DNA of 47,244 nt, taken from positions 1-47,244 of the forward strand of contig JAFKLG010000090.1 of assembly GCA_017304945.1 (NCBI GenBank). Reading direction: 5' to 3'. The notes beneath the pieces are model-generated. The model saw only the letters and a list, made by a program, of their open reading frames with translations, had not been told where the DNA came from and ran no database searches. Below, one piece after another: positions 33,081 through 40,701 of this stretch. Source of the DNA: Rhodospirillales bacterium. Its GTDB lineage: Bacteria; Pseudomonadota; Alphaproteobacteria; Acetobacterales; Acetobacteraceae. Position numbers and translations under genes: made by a program. How positions within the stretch are numbered: position 1 is the first letter of the stretch; the number at the start of each line of letters is the position of its first letter.

Positions 33081-34031
33081 TCAGCGCTCCTGATAGTCGA
33101 TCACCTGGCACAGGCTGCCGGGCGCGAGCAGGATCGGCATCGCCTCCGGCAGGTCGCGAAAGCGGGTCGGCCCCTGCAGCAACCGGTCATAGGCCGGATC
33201 GGCCAGCAGATCGAGGGCGAGCGCCAGCCGCTCCGCGTGGCTGCGCCGGCCGCGCATGGCGGGCGCGACCATGCCCACCTGCGACGCGACCAGGCGCAGG
33301 CGGCGGGCGTGGAACGCCTCCCCCAGCGGCACCGCGGGGGCCTGGTCGCCGTACCAGCTCGCCTCCACGATGCGGGCCTCGACCGCGGCCGCGGCGAGCG
33401 CGGTGCGCAGCCCGGCTTCGCTCGCCGAGGCATGCACGACGAGCTCCTGCTCGCGCGGGGCGGCTTGCGGCAGCGCGAAGCGACAGCCGAAACGTTCGGC
33501 GAGCGCGGCGCGGGACGGATCGAGATCGACCACGGTCACCGTGGTGGCCGGCACGCGCGCGAGCAGTGCGGCCGCGAGCAGCCCGACCACGCCGGCGCCG
33601 ATCACCAGCACGCGCTCGCCGGCGAGCGGCGCCGCATCCCACAGCAGGTTGAGCGCGGTCTCCATGTTGGCGGCGAGCACCGCGCGCCGCGTCGGCACCG
33701 CATCGGGCACCGGGATGCACATGGCGCGTGGCGCCACGAACGCCTCCTGGTGCGGATGCAGCACGAAGACGCGCTGCCCCTCGGCCTCGCCGACCGTCGC
33801 ATATCCGTATTTCACCGGAAACGGAAACCGGCCCTCCATCAGCGGCGCGCGCATCGCATCCCACTGGCTTTCCGGCACGCGGCCGGCGAACACCAGCGCC
33901 TCGGTGCCACGGGAGACGCCGCTCGCCAGTGCCTGGACCAGCACCTCGTCCGGTCCCGGCGCGCGCAGCGCTGCGGGCCGCAGCTCCCCCCGGCCGGGCG
34001 CCACGGTCCAGAAGCCACGCGGATCGGTCAC
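33081..34031 (-). CDS. Zinc-free medium-chain dehydrogenase (BchC-like)
   Basis: A 316-residue MDR-superfamily oxidoreductase. The nucleotide-binding motif is VIGAGVVGLLAA, followed by VVDLDPSRAALA with an acidic residue at the end of strand 2 (NAD preference likely). The catalytic zinc cysteine of alcohol dehydrogenases is replaced (ASGVSRGTEALVF), a pattern shared with BchC-like enzymes. The start at GTG 34031 has GAGG upstream. An in-frame GTG at 34064 would add 11 residues encoded inside a 16-bp tandem repeat. It abuts the PTPS-like gene. Confidence 0.82.
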   Translation of the reverse strand: MTDPRGFWTVAPGRGELRPAALRAPGPDEVLVQALASGVSRGTEALVFAGRVPESQWDAMRAPLMEGRFPFPVKYGYATVGEAEGQRVFVLHPHQEAFVAPRAMCIPVPDAVPTRRAVLAANMETALNLLWDAAPLAGERVLVIGAGVVGLLAAALLARVPATTVTVVDLDPSRAALAERFGCRFALPQAAPREQELVVHASASEAGLRTALAAAAVEARIVEASWYGDQAPAVPLGEAFHARRLRLVASQVGMVAPAMRGRRSHAERLALALDLLADPAYDRLLQGPTRFRDLPEAMPILLAPGSLCQVIDYQER

Positions 34032-34107
34032 GCCGGGGCCTCGGTCACGTCGGGGCTTGCTCACGCCGGAGTTCGCTCACGTCGGAGTTCGCTCACGGCG
34101 GAGTCAG
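34028..34107. repeat. 16-17 bp tandem repeat spanning a gene junction
   Basis: Five units begin at 34028, 34045, 34061, 34077 and 34093, each opening with TCACG(C/T/G)CGG. Units three and four differ at one base. On the coding (minus) strand every unit contains GTGA, i.e. a GTG start overlapping a TGA stop. The last unit provides the stop of the RibD-like gene and the first provides the chosen start of the dehydrogenase gene. Confidence 0.85.
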
Positions 34108-34821
34108 GGCGATGTCGAGCAGGATGTCGCGCCCGATCGGGTGCACGGCCCAGGTGTAGCGCGGCGCCTCGCCCAGATTGTCGACCGGCGGCAACGGGAA
34201 GGCCGGGATGCCCGCCCCCATCAGCATCGGCGCGACGGTCACGTGCAGCCGGTCGAGCAGGCCGGCGGCCAGGAAGCGGGCGACCGTCTTGCCGCCGCCC
34301 TCCACGAACAGCCGCCGCAATCCGCGCGCCCGCAGCGCGGCCCGCAACGCCGGGAGGTCGAGCGCATGTTCGGTGCCGGCGACGCGCAGCACCTCTGCGG
34401 CGCCCACCCGGTTCGCGGAGCGGGCCGTCCCGGCGGCGACCACAAGGGTGTCGACCGATCCGTCGAAGACACGATGGGTGGCCGGCAGGCGCAGCGCCGG
34501 GTCGAGAATGACGCGCACCGGGTTGGGCCCTTCGCAGAGCCGCGTGGTGAGCTGCGGGTCGTCGGCGCGCACGGTGCCCGCGCCGACCACCACCGCGTCG
34601 GACAGGGCGCGCACCCGATGGGTGTGGGCGATATCCTCCGGCCCGCTGATCCATTGCGAGCGGCCGTCGCGCAGCGCGATGTAGCCGTCGAGCGACTGCG
34701 CGAGCCGGCCGAGGACGAACTCGGCGGCGCCGCAGAGCGGGCCATAGAGCGGCAAATCGGCAGGGGCGGCCAGCGGGCGACGCAGCAACCGGCGCCAGGC
34801 CTCCGGTGTCAGCTCCTCCAT
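34093..34821 (-). CDS. RibD C-terminal / dihydrofolate reductase-like protein
   Basis: A 242-residue RibD_C-type reductase. The signature segments are GRLAQSLDGYIALRDGRS, WISGPEDIAHTHRVRALSDA, VVGAGTVRADDPQLT and LFVEGGGKTVARFL. RibD_C enzymes reduce the ribosyl side chain of a pyrimidine intermediate with NADPH. The deaminase half of RibD is absent and no other riboflavin genes are nearby, so it probably acts on a related pteridine or pyrimidine metabolite. It is the first gene of the six-gene array. The ATG at 34821 precedes MEELTPEAW. Confidence 0.83.
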   Translation of the reverse strand: MEELTPEAWRRLLRRPLAAPADLPLYGPLCGAAEFVLGRLAQSLDGYIALRDGRSQWISGPEDIAHTHRVRALSDAVVVGAGTVRADDPQLTTRLCEGPNPVRVILDPALRLPATHRVFDGSVDTLVVAAGTARSANRVGAAEVLRVAGTEHALDLPALRAALRARGLRRLFVEGGGKTVARFLAAGLLDRLHVTVAPMLMGAGIPAFPLPPVDNLGEAPRYTWAVHPIGRDILLDIALTPP

Positions 34822-34858
34822 GACGCCGCAGTATCATGCCGCGATCAGAGCGGGTAGC

Positions 34859-35257
34859 TCAGGCGCGGGCGGATAGCGCGAATGCGATCGGGCGACGGGC
34901 CGCCCCGGGGGCGCCGACACCGGGGGCGGCGTAGCCGGGGGCGGTCGAGACCGGCAGCGCGCGGGCCACCAGCCCCATGACACGGGTCTGCACGGCCATG
35001 GCCCGTTCGAGCAGGCGGCGGTTCTCCGCCCCGAGTTGCAGGAGCTGATCGGCGACGGGGCGGAGTGCCGGGAGCGGCGGCTGGGCTTCGGCCGCGCCGC
35101 GCGCCTCGGCGAAGGCGGCGGCGGCGGCCTGCTTCTCGGGCAGGAGAGCGGCGACCGCGGCCAGGTCGAGCGCCGCCAGGGCGGCGTTCTCGCGCGCCAG
35201 CACGGCGGCGAGCCGGGCAGCGGCGGAGCGGAGATCGGCGGGGGCGGCGTTGATCAT
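34859..35257 (-). CDS. FlgN-like flagellar protein
   Basis: A 132-residue alanine-rich helical protein. Residues 5-100 form long helices (LRSAAARLAAVLARENAALAAL and LRPVADQLLQLGAENRRLLERAM) that resemble FlgN, the export chaperone of hook-associated proteins. The C-terminal 30 residues are a low-complexity tail. It overlaps the flgJ-like gene by ATGA and is the third gene behind flgI, supporting a flagellar role. Composition bias makes the FlgN identification tentative. Confidence 0.6.
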   Translation of the reverse strand: MINAAPADLRSAAARLAAVLARENAALAALDLAAVAALLPEKQAAAAAFAEARGAAEAQPPLPALRPVADQLLQLGAENRRLLERAMAVQTRVMGLVARALPVSTAPGYAAPGVGAPGAARRPIAFALSARA

Positions 35258-35589
35258 CCCTGTCGGGCCTCCTGCATGCGCAGCATCTCGCGCTGGACGG
35301 CGGCGGCGAAGCCGAACCCCCCGGCCGCGGCGATCTGCTTCGCGACGGCGTCCACCAGCAGCGGCTTCCAGGCCTCTTCGCCGGCGCCGCCGCCGAATGG
35401 TCCACGCGCGGTGTTCACGGTGTCGAACATCGGCGCGAGCATCTGCCCGATGAACACCGCCTCGAAGGCGCGGGCCGCGGCGGCCATCGCGGCGGGGTCG
35501 CGGCCGGACGTCGGCAAGGTCGGTTTCGGAGCCGGCGGCGCGGCCAGTGCGAAGGCCGGTGCCGTGGGCAGGGGGGCGGCCAGGTCCAT
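35254..35589 (-). CDS. flgJ: Rod-binding protein (FlgJ N-terminal domain only)
   Basis: A 111-residue protein with a proline-rich leader and a rod-binding domain: MAAAARAFEAVFIGQMLAPMF, then FGGGAGEEAWKPLLVDAVAKQIAAAGGFG. It matches the N-terminal half of FlgJ without the muramidase half, as usual in alphaproteobacteria. The domain scaffolds rod assembly in the periplasm. The ATG overlaps the flgI stop by one base (TGATG), so it is coupled to flgI. Confidence 0.85.
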   Translation of the reverse strand: MDLAAPLPTAPAFALAAPPAPKPTLPTSGRDPAAMAAAARAFEAVFIGQMLAPMFDTVNTARGPFGGGAGEEAWKPLLVDAVAKQIAAAGGFGFAAAVQREMLRMQEARQG

Positions 35590-36692
35590 CAGCGCACCAC
35601 CAGGTCGGCCTGCAGCGCGCCGGCCGTCTTGATCGCCTGCAGGATGCTGATCAGGTCGCGCGGGCCGACGCCCAGCGCGTTCAGGCTGGCGACCAGGTCG
35701 CGCAGGGTGACGCCGGAGCTCAGGATGCCCAGCTTGCGGTCGTGCTGGTCGTCGACCTGGATGTTGGTGCGGGGGACGACCACGGTCTGGCCGTTGGAGA
35801 ACGGGCCCGGCTGGCTGACCTCCGGCGTCTCGGTGACGCGGATGGTCAGGTTCCCCTGGGCGATCGCCACCGTGCTGATGCGGACATTGGCGCCCATGAC
35901 CACGGTGCCGCTCGCCTCCTCGATCACCACCACGGCGGCGTTGTCGGGCTCGACGCGCAGGTCCTCGAGCGCGGCGAGCGCCTCGATCGGGTCGCGGCCG
36001 GCGAGGTTGAGGGCGACCGTGCGCGGGTCGAGGGCGCGGCTGACCGGTCCCAGCACCCGGTTGATCGCCTGGGAAATGCGGCGCGCGGTGGTGAGGTCGG
36101 GGTTGCGCAGGCCGAGGCGGAGCGCGTCCTTGCGGTCGAGGCGGAACGGGACCTCGCGCTCGACGGTGGCGCCGTTGGCGATGCGGCCGGAGGTGGGGAC
36201 GCCGCGGCTCACCGACTGGGCGGCGCCGCGCGCGGCGATGGCGCCGGTGGCGAGCGCGCCCTGGGCAACCGCGTAGACCTCGCCGTCAGCGGCGAGCAGC
36301 GGGGTGACGAGCAGGGTGCCGCCGGTGAGGTTGGTCGCGTCGCCCAGCGCGGAGACGGCGACGTCGATGCGGCTGCCGCTGCGGGCGAAGGCCGGAAGGT
36401 CGGCGGTGACCATCACGGCCGCGATGTTCTTGGTGGAGAGCTTGGTGACCTGGTCGCGCGTGTTGACGCCGAGCCGCTCGAGCATGCCGACGAGCGATTC
36501 ACGGGTGAAGACGGCGTTGTCGAGCTTGTCGCCGGTGCCGTTCAGCCCGACCACCAGGCCGTAGCCGATCAACTGGTTGCTGCGCACGCCCTCCACGTCG
36601 GCGATGTCCTTGATGCGCACTTGGCCGGTGGCCGGGGCGGCCCAGGCGGTCGCGAGGATCAGGCAGAGCCACAGGGCGATCAGGTGTCGCAC
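35589..36692 (-). CDS. flgI: Flagellar P-ring protein FlgI
   Basis: A 367-residue periplasmic ring protein. The signal peptide (HLIALWLCLILATAWA) is followed by the highly conserved segments RIKDIADVEGVRSNQLIGYG, LVVGLNGTGDK and FTRESLVGMLERLGV, and it ends with ALGVGPRDLISILQAIKTAGALQADLVVR. The GTG at 36692 was chosen because GAGGTGCGCC precedes it and the leader then has normal length; a GTG six codons upstream is possible. A consensus sigma-54 promoter lies 55-70 bases upstream. It heads a flgI-flgJ-flgN-like operon. Confidence 0.95.
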   Translation of the reverse strand: MRHLIALWLCLILATAWAAPATGQVRIKDIADVEGVRSNQLIGYGLVVGLNGTGDKLDNAVFTRESLVGMLERLGVNTRDQVTKLSTKNIAAVMVTADLPAFARSGSRIDVAVSALGDATNLTGGTLLVTPLLAADGEVYAVAQGALATGAIAARGAAQSVSRGVPTSGRIANGATVEREVPFRLDRKDALRLGLRNPDLTTARRISQAINRVLGPVSRALDPRTVALNLAGRDPIEALAALEDLRVEPDNAAVVVIEEASGTVVMGANVRISTVAIAQGNLTIRVTETPEVSQPGPFSNGQTVVVPRTNIQVDDQHDRKLGILSSGVTLRDLVASLNALGVGPRDLISILQAIKTAGALQADLVVR

Positions 36693-36746
36693 GGCGCACC
36701 TCGGTAGCACGGTCGAAAGGTTTTGGCCTCAGTCTGATCGTGAAAG

Positions 36747-36762
36747 GGCAAGCGGCGTGCCA
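36747..36762 (-). promoter_or_regulatory. Sigma-54 promoter of flgI
   Basis: On the minus strand this site reads TGGCACGCCGCTTGCC, an exact match to TGGCAC-N5-TTGC for RpoN. The predicted start, about a dozen bases downstream of the TTGC element, leaves a leader of roughly 45 bases before the GTG of flgI. In Caulobacter, flgI-class genes use sigma-54 with FlbD, modulated by FliX, and here fliX is divergent from flgI in the same way. Confidence 0.82.
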
Positions 36763-36855
36763 GCCGCGCGCGCGGAAAACCGGGCGCTTCCTGGGGTGGG
36801 AGGTGGGCAGGACGTGCCGGGTGGCGCGGACGGACCGGGAAGAAGGAGCCGGGTG

Positions 36856-37263
36856 ATGGGCGGGATCGACGGAGTGGGCGGGGCGACGGCGCCGCAGCCG
36901 AACTGGGGACGGGCGCCGGCGTCGGGCGGCGGGTTCGCCGTGCCGGAGGGGCCGGCGCCGACGGCGCGACCAGTGTCGGCTGGCGCCGCGGGCGGGGTGG
37001 TGCTGGAGGCGATGCTGGCGCTGCAGGCCGCCACCGGTCCCGAGGACCCGACTCGGCGGGCGCTCCGCCGGGGTCACGAGTTGCTCCGGGTGCTGGGACG
37101 GCTGCAGGCGGCGCTGCTGGGACGACAACTCGGGCAAGCAGATCTGGAAGCGCTGGATTCGTTGTGCGGCCAAGACGAAATGACGGCGGATCCGGCGCTG
37201 GCGGCGATCCTCGGCTCCATCCGGCTGCGCGCGCGGGTGGAATTGGCGCGGTTCGGACGCTGA
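36856..37263 (+). CDS. fliX: Flagellar assembly regulator FliX
   Basis: A 135-residue protein with a disordered glycine/proline-rich first half and a helical C-terminal domain (LEAMLALQAATGP, RGHELLRVLGRLQAALLGRQL, ILGSIRLRARVELARFG), matching FliX of alphaproteobacteria. FliX couples early flagellar assembly to FlbD-driven sigma-54 transcription. The ATG at 36856 has AGAAGGAG upstream. It is divergent from flgI, the arrangement known in Caulobacter. Confidence 0.85.
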   Translation: MGGIDGVGGATAPQPNWGRAPASGGGFAVPEGPAPTARPVSAGAAGGVVLEAMLALQAATGPEDPTRRALRRGHELLRVLGRLQAALLGRQLGQADLEALDSLCGQDEMTADPALAAILGSIRLRARVELARFGR

Positions 37264-37313
37264 TCTGGGCGCGTCCGAAACGGGTTTCATGGGTGACGCT
37301 TTGTTGAGCAGGC

Positions 37314-37342
37314 TTGGCGTAGCTCAAGTGCGCGGCTATAAG
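37314..37342 (+). promoter_or_regulatory. Possible sigma-70 promoter of dksA
   Basis: TTGGCG (37314-37319) and TATAAG (37337-37342) are separated by 17 bases and stand 95 bases before the dksA ATG. The -10 hexamer lies in one of the few A/T-rich spots between fliX and dksA. Confidence 0.45.
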
Positions 37343-37436
37343 CCCGCGCGTTCACGACCCGGAATGGGCCGCTTGGGTGTCGTCAGGACGTCCAGCGCGG
37401 GTGGGCGAAGAACACGAGCGAGCAGGACCGGCACAC

Positions 37437-37853
37437 ATGATGGTAACTCTGCCCCCTGACTACCGCCCATCCGAGGACGAGGTATTCATGAACCCCGTCC
37501 AGGTCGAATATTTCCGCCAGAAGTTGCTGCGGTGGCGCGCCGACCTGCTGAAGGAGGCCGACGGGACGCTGGCGAGCCTGTCCGAAGGCGGCATCCATGA
37601 GGCGGACATCACCGATCGCGCCAGCGTGGAGACGGACCGCGCGCTGGAGCTGCGCACCCGGGACCGCGCCCGCAAGCTGATCGCCAAGATCGACCAGGCG
37701 CTGGGGCGGGTCGAGGCCGGGACCTACGGGTATTGCGAGGAGACCGGCGAGCCGATCGGCCTGCGCCGGCTGGAAGCCCGCCCGATCGCCACGCTGTCGA
37801 TCGAGGCGCAGGAGCGCCACGAGCGGATGGAGCGGGTGCACCGCGACGACTGA
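37437..37853 (+). CDS. dksA: RNA polymerase-binding transcription factor DksA
   Basis: A 138-residue DksA. The coiled-coil region is VEYFRQKLLRWRADLLKEA up to the ASVETDRALELRTRDRARKL helix, and the tip keeps an acidic motif (EADITDRAS). The C-terminal globular region reads YGYCEETGEPIGLRRLEA and ATLSIEAQERHE, so only one of the four zinc cysteines remains, the zinc-free form common in alphaproteobacteria. It acts with ppGpp in the secondary channel of RNA polymerase. The start was set at the first of two consecutive ATG codons. The 276 bases that follow show no gene. Confidence 0.92.
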   Translation: MMVTLPPDYRPSEDEVFMNPVQVEYFRQKLLRWRADLLKEADGTLASLSEGGIHEADITDRASVETDRALELRTRDRARKLIAKIDQALGRVEAGTYGYCEETGEPIGLRRLEARPIATLSIEAQERHERMERVHRDD

Positions 37854-38129
37854 CGCTCCCGCCGCCCGCTGGACCGCGGCTGCGGCGCTCTCCGGCCCGG
37901 TGGCACGACCGCTCTCGCCCTCTTGGCCAGAGCGCTCTCCGCCCCGGCGGCCGCGGCGCTCGCCCCCCGGATGGACGCGCGCCCGTTCCCCTCCCGATCG
38001 GCGCGATAGCGGTCCCATCTTCCGCGCCGCGACCGCCCCTCCTATGATCCGGCCGCCCTTGTCCGGGCAGCCTTGCGGTGGACCGGCCTCGCCGTCCCCT
38101 GCCGCCGGGTGGCTTCATGGAGGAAACAA
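37854..38129. other. Intergenic region with degenerate GCGCTC-rich repeats
   Basis: No gene is supported. Between 37880 and 37980 imperfect copies of a CGCTCTCCGCC/CGCTCGCC-like word recur about every 25-35 bases. TATGAT at 38043-38048 could be a -10 box for the following binding-protein gene, but the -35 partner is weak. A strong ribosome-binding site (GGAGGAAAC) precedes the ATG at 38130. Confidence 0.4.
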
Positions 38130-39467
38130 ATGATCCGTCGCCGCCGCCTCTTGCAGGCGTCCGCCGCCATCGCGGCCGCTCCACTGGCAGCACCCGCCAT
38201 CGTCGAGCGCGCCAACGCCCAGTCGGCCTTCGACTGGAAGCAGTGCAAGGGCCAGAGCATCGAGGTGAACTTCCAGCTCTCGCCGCGCGGCGACCTGGCG
38301 AAGAACAACCTGAAGAAATTCGAGGAACTCACCGGCATCAAGGTGGGCTTCGAGCAGATCCCCGAACAGCAGCAGCGGCCCAAGGCCGCCATGGAGATGG
38401 CGACCGGCCATCCCAGCTTCGACGCGCTGAACGTGGCGATGCACGTGCAGAAGCGGCTGATCGAGAAGGCGAAGTGGATGGAGGACCTGCGTCCCTACAT
38501 CGCCGACAAGAGCATGACCAATCCGGACTTCGACCTGGCCGACTTCAGCAAGCCGTCAATGGAAGTGGCGACCGGACAGGACGGCAAGATCAACGTGCTG
38601 CCGCTGAACCAGGACCTGTTCATCATCTTCTACAACAAGGAATTGCTGGCCGCGAAAGGCTTCAACGCCCCGCCCAAGACCTTCGACGAAATGATGTCGA
38701 TGGCCAAGGCGCTGACCGATCCGTCCAAGCAGGTCTACGGGTTCGTCGGCCGCGGCGTGAAGAACGCCAACGTGGTGCTGTACGACAGCATCCTGCTGGG
38801 CTGGGACCAGGAGACGGTGACGCCGGACGGCAAGAAGCTGCTGACCGACACCCCGGCCGCGGTGGACGCGGGCAAGTGGTACCAGACGATCATGAAGGAG
38901 TGTGGGCCGCCAGGGAACATCGGCTTCAACTGGAACGAGTGCCAGACCACCTTCATGCAGGGTCGCGCCGCGATGTGGTGGGACGGGATCGGCTTCTCCG
39001 CCCCGCTGCTCGACAAGACCAAGTCGAAGGTGGTGGAGAAGGTCGGGTTCGCGCCGGTGCCGGCGGGCCCCAAGGCGCATAACTGCGCCACCTTCATCGA
39101 CGGCATGGGCATCCCGGCCACGGCGAAGAACAAGAAGGCCGCGTGGCTCTGGCTGCAATGGATCACCGGCAAGGAGATGCAGGCTGAACAGCTGCGGTCC
39201 GGGGCCGGCACGCCGGCGCGCCTCTCGGTCTATGCGCGGACCGACATCCAGCAGAACAGCAGCTTCCCGAAGGAATGGTTCGACACGACCGAGACCAGCC
39301 TGAAAATGGCGCGCTCCGGCCTCCCGGTCATCGTCCCCGTCACCGAGTTCCGCGACACGCTGGGCGTCGGGCTGACCAATATCGTGGGCGGCGCGGACGT
39401 CGCGACGGAGCTGAAGAAGGCGACCACCACGTTCCAGCCGGTGCTCGACAAGTCGAACGAGGCCTGA
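38130..39467 (+). CDS. ABC transporter substrate-binding protein (family 1, sugar type), orphan
   Basis: A 445-residue periplasmic binding protein. The leader is twin-arginine type (RRRRLLQASAAIAAAPLAAPA) and ends near ANAQ. The mature region resembles family 1 sugar-binding proteins, with the hinge segment INVLPLNQDLFIIFYNKELLA and FMQGRAAMWWDGIGFSAP. GGAGGAAAC precedes the chosen ATG; an earlier ATG would bury the Arg motif. It is monocistronic here, with dksA upstream and convergent lpxC downstream, so its permeases and ATPase must be encoded elsewhere. Confidence 0.88.
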   Translation: MIRRRRLLQASAAIAAAPLAAPAIVERANAQSAFDWKQCKGQSIEVNFQLSPRGDLAKNNLKKFEELTGIKVGFEQIPEQQQRPKAAMEMATGHPSFDALNVAMHVQKRLIEKAKWMEDLRPYIADKSMTNPDFDLADFSKPSMEVATGQDGKINVLPLNQDLFIIFYNKELLAAKGFNAPPKTFDEMMSMAKALTDPSKQVYGFVGRGVKNANVVLYDSILLGWDQETVTPDGKKLLTDTPAAVDAGKWYQTIMKECGPPGNIGFNWNECQTTFMQGRAAMWWDGIGFSAPLLDKTKSKVVEKVGFAPVPAGPKAHNCATFIDGMGIPATAKNKKAAWLWLQWITGKEMQAEQLRSGAGTPARLSVYARTDIQQNSSFPKEWFDTTETSLKMARSGLPVIVPVTEFRDTLGVGLTNIVGGADVATELKKATTTFQPVLDKSNEA

Positions 39468-39481
39468 GGCGCGGGGCTGGC

Positions 39482-39504
39482 GGGGAGCCGTTCGGCGGCT
39501 CTCC
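39482..39504 (+). terminator. Hairpin after the orphan binding-protein gene
   Basis: GGGGAGCCG (39482-39490) pairs with CGGCTCTCC (39496-39504) across a 5-base loop, with one G-U pair, 15 bases past the stop. No T-run follows, so termination strength is uncertain. It lies between convergent genes. Beyond it, from about 39523 to 39590, a 16-base word of the type GGTCCCGTATCGCGGC recurs two to three times. Confidence 0.45.
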
Positions 39505-39616
39505 GCCCCTCCGGTCGCGAGGGTCCCGTATCGCGGCGGTCCCGTGTCGCGACCGTCCTCGTGCCGCGGCTGTTGTCGTCTCGCGGACGCTCGGCCCCGA
39601 CGGGCCGCGCGCGCGA

Positions 39617-40561
39617 TCAGGCCGCCGCGAGCGTCGCCGTGTCCTCGAGCGGACGCCACGCGGCGCGATCGGCGAACAGCGCCCGCAGCAGCTTGTTGTT
39701 CAGCGCATGCCCCGAGCGATGGGCGACGAACCGCCCGTTCAGCGGCATGCCGGCCAGCGCGAGATCACCCACCGCGTCCAGCAGCTTGTGCCGCACGAAC
39801 TCGCCCTGCATGCGCAGGCCGCCCGGGTTCAGCACCCGGTCCCCGTCGACCACCAGCGCGTTGTCCAGGCTGCCGCCCCGCGCGAGGCCGATCGCGCGAA
39901 GCTGCTCGACCTCCTCCGCCATCGCGAAGGTGCGCGCGGCGGCGAGTTCGTGCCGGAAGCTCGTCTCGGAGAGGTGCAGTTCGTAGGCCTGCCGCCCGAT
40001 CGCCGCCGCGGCGAAGTCGATCGACATCGCCATGCCGAGGCCACGCGGGCCGGAGCGGTTGGGGCGCAACTCGGCGAAGGCGGCGCCGTCGCTGACACGG
40101 ACGGGCTGCAGGATTTCGATGCCCCGCCGCGGCACCGCCTGCTCGACCGATCCGGCACAATCCAGCAGGAACAGGATCGGCGCGGCGGACCCATCCAGGA
40201 TCGGCACTTCCGGCCCATCCAGCGCGATCACGGCGTTGTCGATGCCCTTGGCGGCGAGCGCGGCCATCAGGTGCTCGACCGTGCCGACCCGCACCGACGG
40301 CTCCCCCGGGAGGCCGACCACGGTGCAGAGGCGGGTGTCGATCACATGATCGAAGCGGGCCGGCAGGGAGCGGCCGAGATCGGTGCGCTCGAACACGATG
40401 CCGGTGCCGGGGGCGGCAGGGCGCAGTGTCATCTGCACCCGCGCGCCGGAATGCACGCCGACGCCGACGCAGTCGATCGACGATTTCAAGGTGCGCTGCC
40501 ACACCGCCTCGCGTGAGGACGGGGCCTGTTCCAGCTCCATGGTCTGCGGCAGTCCGTCCAT
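39617..40561 (-). CDS. lpxC: UDP-3-O-acyl-N-acetylglucosamine deacetylase LpxC
   Basis: A 314-residue zinc deacetylase that catalyses the first committed step of lipid A synthesis. Zinc ligands are in VEHLMAAL and in HKLLDAVGDL (His and Asp). Other conserved stretches are TLKSSIDCVGVGVHSG, DGPEVPILDGSA and SFRHELAAARTFAMAEEVEQL. A histidine close to the C-terminus (HRSGHALNNKLLRAL) matches the catalytic base region. It stands at the end of the division cluster behind ftsZ, as in many Proteobacteria. Confidence 0.95.
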   Translation of the reverse strand: MDGLPQTMELEQAPSSREAVWQRTLKSSIDCVGVGVHSGARVQMTLRPAAPGTGIVFERTDLGRSLPARFDHVIDTRLCTVVGLPGEPSVRVGTVEHLMAALAAKGIDNAVIALDGPEVPILDGSAAPILFLLDCAGSVEQAVPRRGIEILQPVRVSDGAAFAELRPNRSGPRGLGMAMSIDFAAAAIGRQAYELHLSETSFRHELAAARTFAMAEEVEQLRAIGLARGGSLDNALVVDGDRVLNPGGLRMQGEFVRHKLLDAVGDLALAGMPLNGRFVAHRSGHALNNKLLRALFADRAAWRPLEDTATLAAA

Positions 40562-40648
40562 CCCGTCCGGTTCCCCGAGGCGGCCGGCAAAAGCACCAGC
40601 GGCAGTCTCACCCTAGGGGGGCGGGACTGCCGCGGCCAGTCAATCATT

Positions 40649-40671
40649 GTTGCCGAGTGTTTCTCAGCAAC
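40649..40671. promoter_or_regulatory. Hairpin in the ftsZ-lpxC spacer
   Basis: GTTGC (40649-40653) and GCAAC (40667-40671) with inner GAG/CTC pairs form an 8-bp interrupted stem; on the plus strand it is followed by CCTTTGTTTT. In the direction of ftsZ and lpxC transcription it has an A-rich 5' side instead. It could be a leader structure or part of the lpxC promoter region. Confidence 0.3.
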
Positions 40672-40701
40672 CCTTTGTTTTCACGGGATTTGCTGCGCTG
40701 C

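Noticed and set aside
37315..37372. A tRNA-like string (GTAGCTCAAG followed by a GC stem and GTTCACGACC)
   Set aside because: No acceptor stem or complete anticodon arm can be formed and the T-loop consensus is not met; it overlaps a plausible dksA promoter instead.
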